Notes under the pieces: model-generated
The model's database searches: none
Told to the model about the DNA's origin: nothing
The model's input: the letters and a program-made list of their open reading frames with translations, nothing else
Translations under genes and position numbers: made by a program
NCBI RefSeq assembly: GCF_932526225.1
Contig: NC_064048.1
Coordinates: forward strand, 8,580,515-8,644,514
Length of the DNA: 64,000 nt
Source: Nematostella vectensis
Lineage: Eukaryota; Cnidaria; Anthozoa; Actiniaria; Edwardsiidae
Direction of reading: 5' to 3'
Shown: positions 63,911 to 64,000 of the stretch, in pieces
Layout of the letters: every line of letters begins with the position of its first letter
How positions within the stretch are numbered: position 1 is the first letter of the stretch

Positions 63911-64000
63911 AGAGCCAATTAAAGGGTTACACACTTATGGCCATATTATTGCACTGGCATTACTGTATCAATGTTGAAACCCTTTTTTTCTTGTTATTAC

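Overview
The window looks like nuclear DNA of an invertebrate animal, most likely a cnidarian such as a sea anemone. The evidence is the set of intron-rich animal or ciliate-eukaryote genes (EIF2B5, TMEM258, WDR77, IFT46), GT-AG introns, AT-rich intergenic DNA and abundant DNA transposons and MITEs. The species call is inference. I rebuilt the gene models by hand, checking reading frame across every splice junction.

Layout. 1-4,250 holds no gene I recognise, only a roughly 30-bp tandem array and homopolymer-rich DNA. 4,618-33,435 (minus) is a complete 21-exon EIF2B5 (eIF2B epsilon, 693 aa) spread over 29 kb. Its introns are packed with tandem arrays and inverted-repeat elements, including a 10.9-kb foldback element (18,542-29,417) with a perfect 9-bp target duplication. 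33,436-33,643 is a short divergent promoter shared with TMEM258 (plus, 3 exons, complete). 36,078-42,089 (plus) is a complete 9-exon WDR77/MEP50. 43,000-56,100 holds three minus-strand two-exon genes for small secreted four-cysteine peptides. These sit among segmental duplications, a non-autonomous LTR element and MITEs, with a stray copy of WDR77 exon 3. 56,993 to the right edge (plus) is IFT46, 10 exons seen and cut off by the window end.

The four conserved genes are housekeeping or ciliary: translation initiation (EIF2B5), N-glycosylation in the ER (TMEM258), arginine methylation (WDR77) and intraflagellar transport (IFT46). No shared pathway is evident; only EIF2B5 and TMEM258 appear co-regulated, through their common promoter interval.

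The most unusual observation is that four intronic tandem arrays, three in EIF2B5 and one in IFT46, are built from the exon-intron boundary itself. The repeat unit contains the end (or start) of the adjacent coding exon plus flanking intron, so the intron carries serial copies of an exon edge, often with the splice site preserved. Unit lengths are 22, 92, 63 and 96 bp. This suggests replication slippage or unequal exchange seeded at exon edges, with possible effects on splicing. The second strong observation is the giant foldback element, whose arms are made of about 70 copies of a roughly 118-bp unit that carries the same short motif found at the element's termini.
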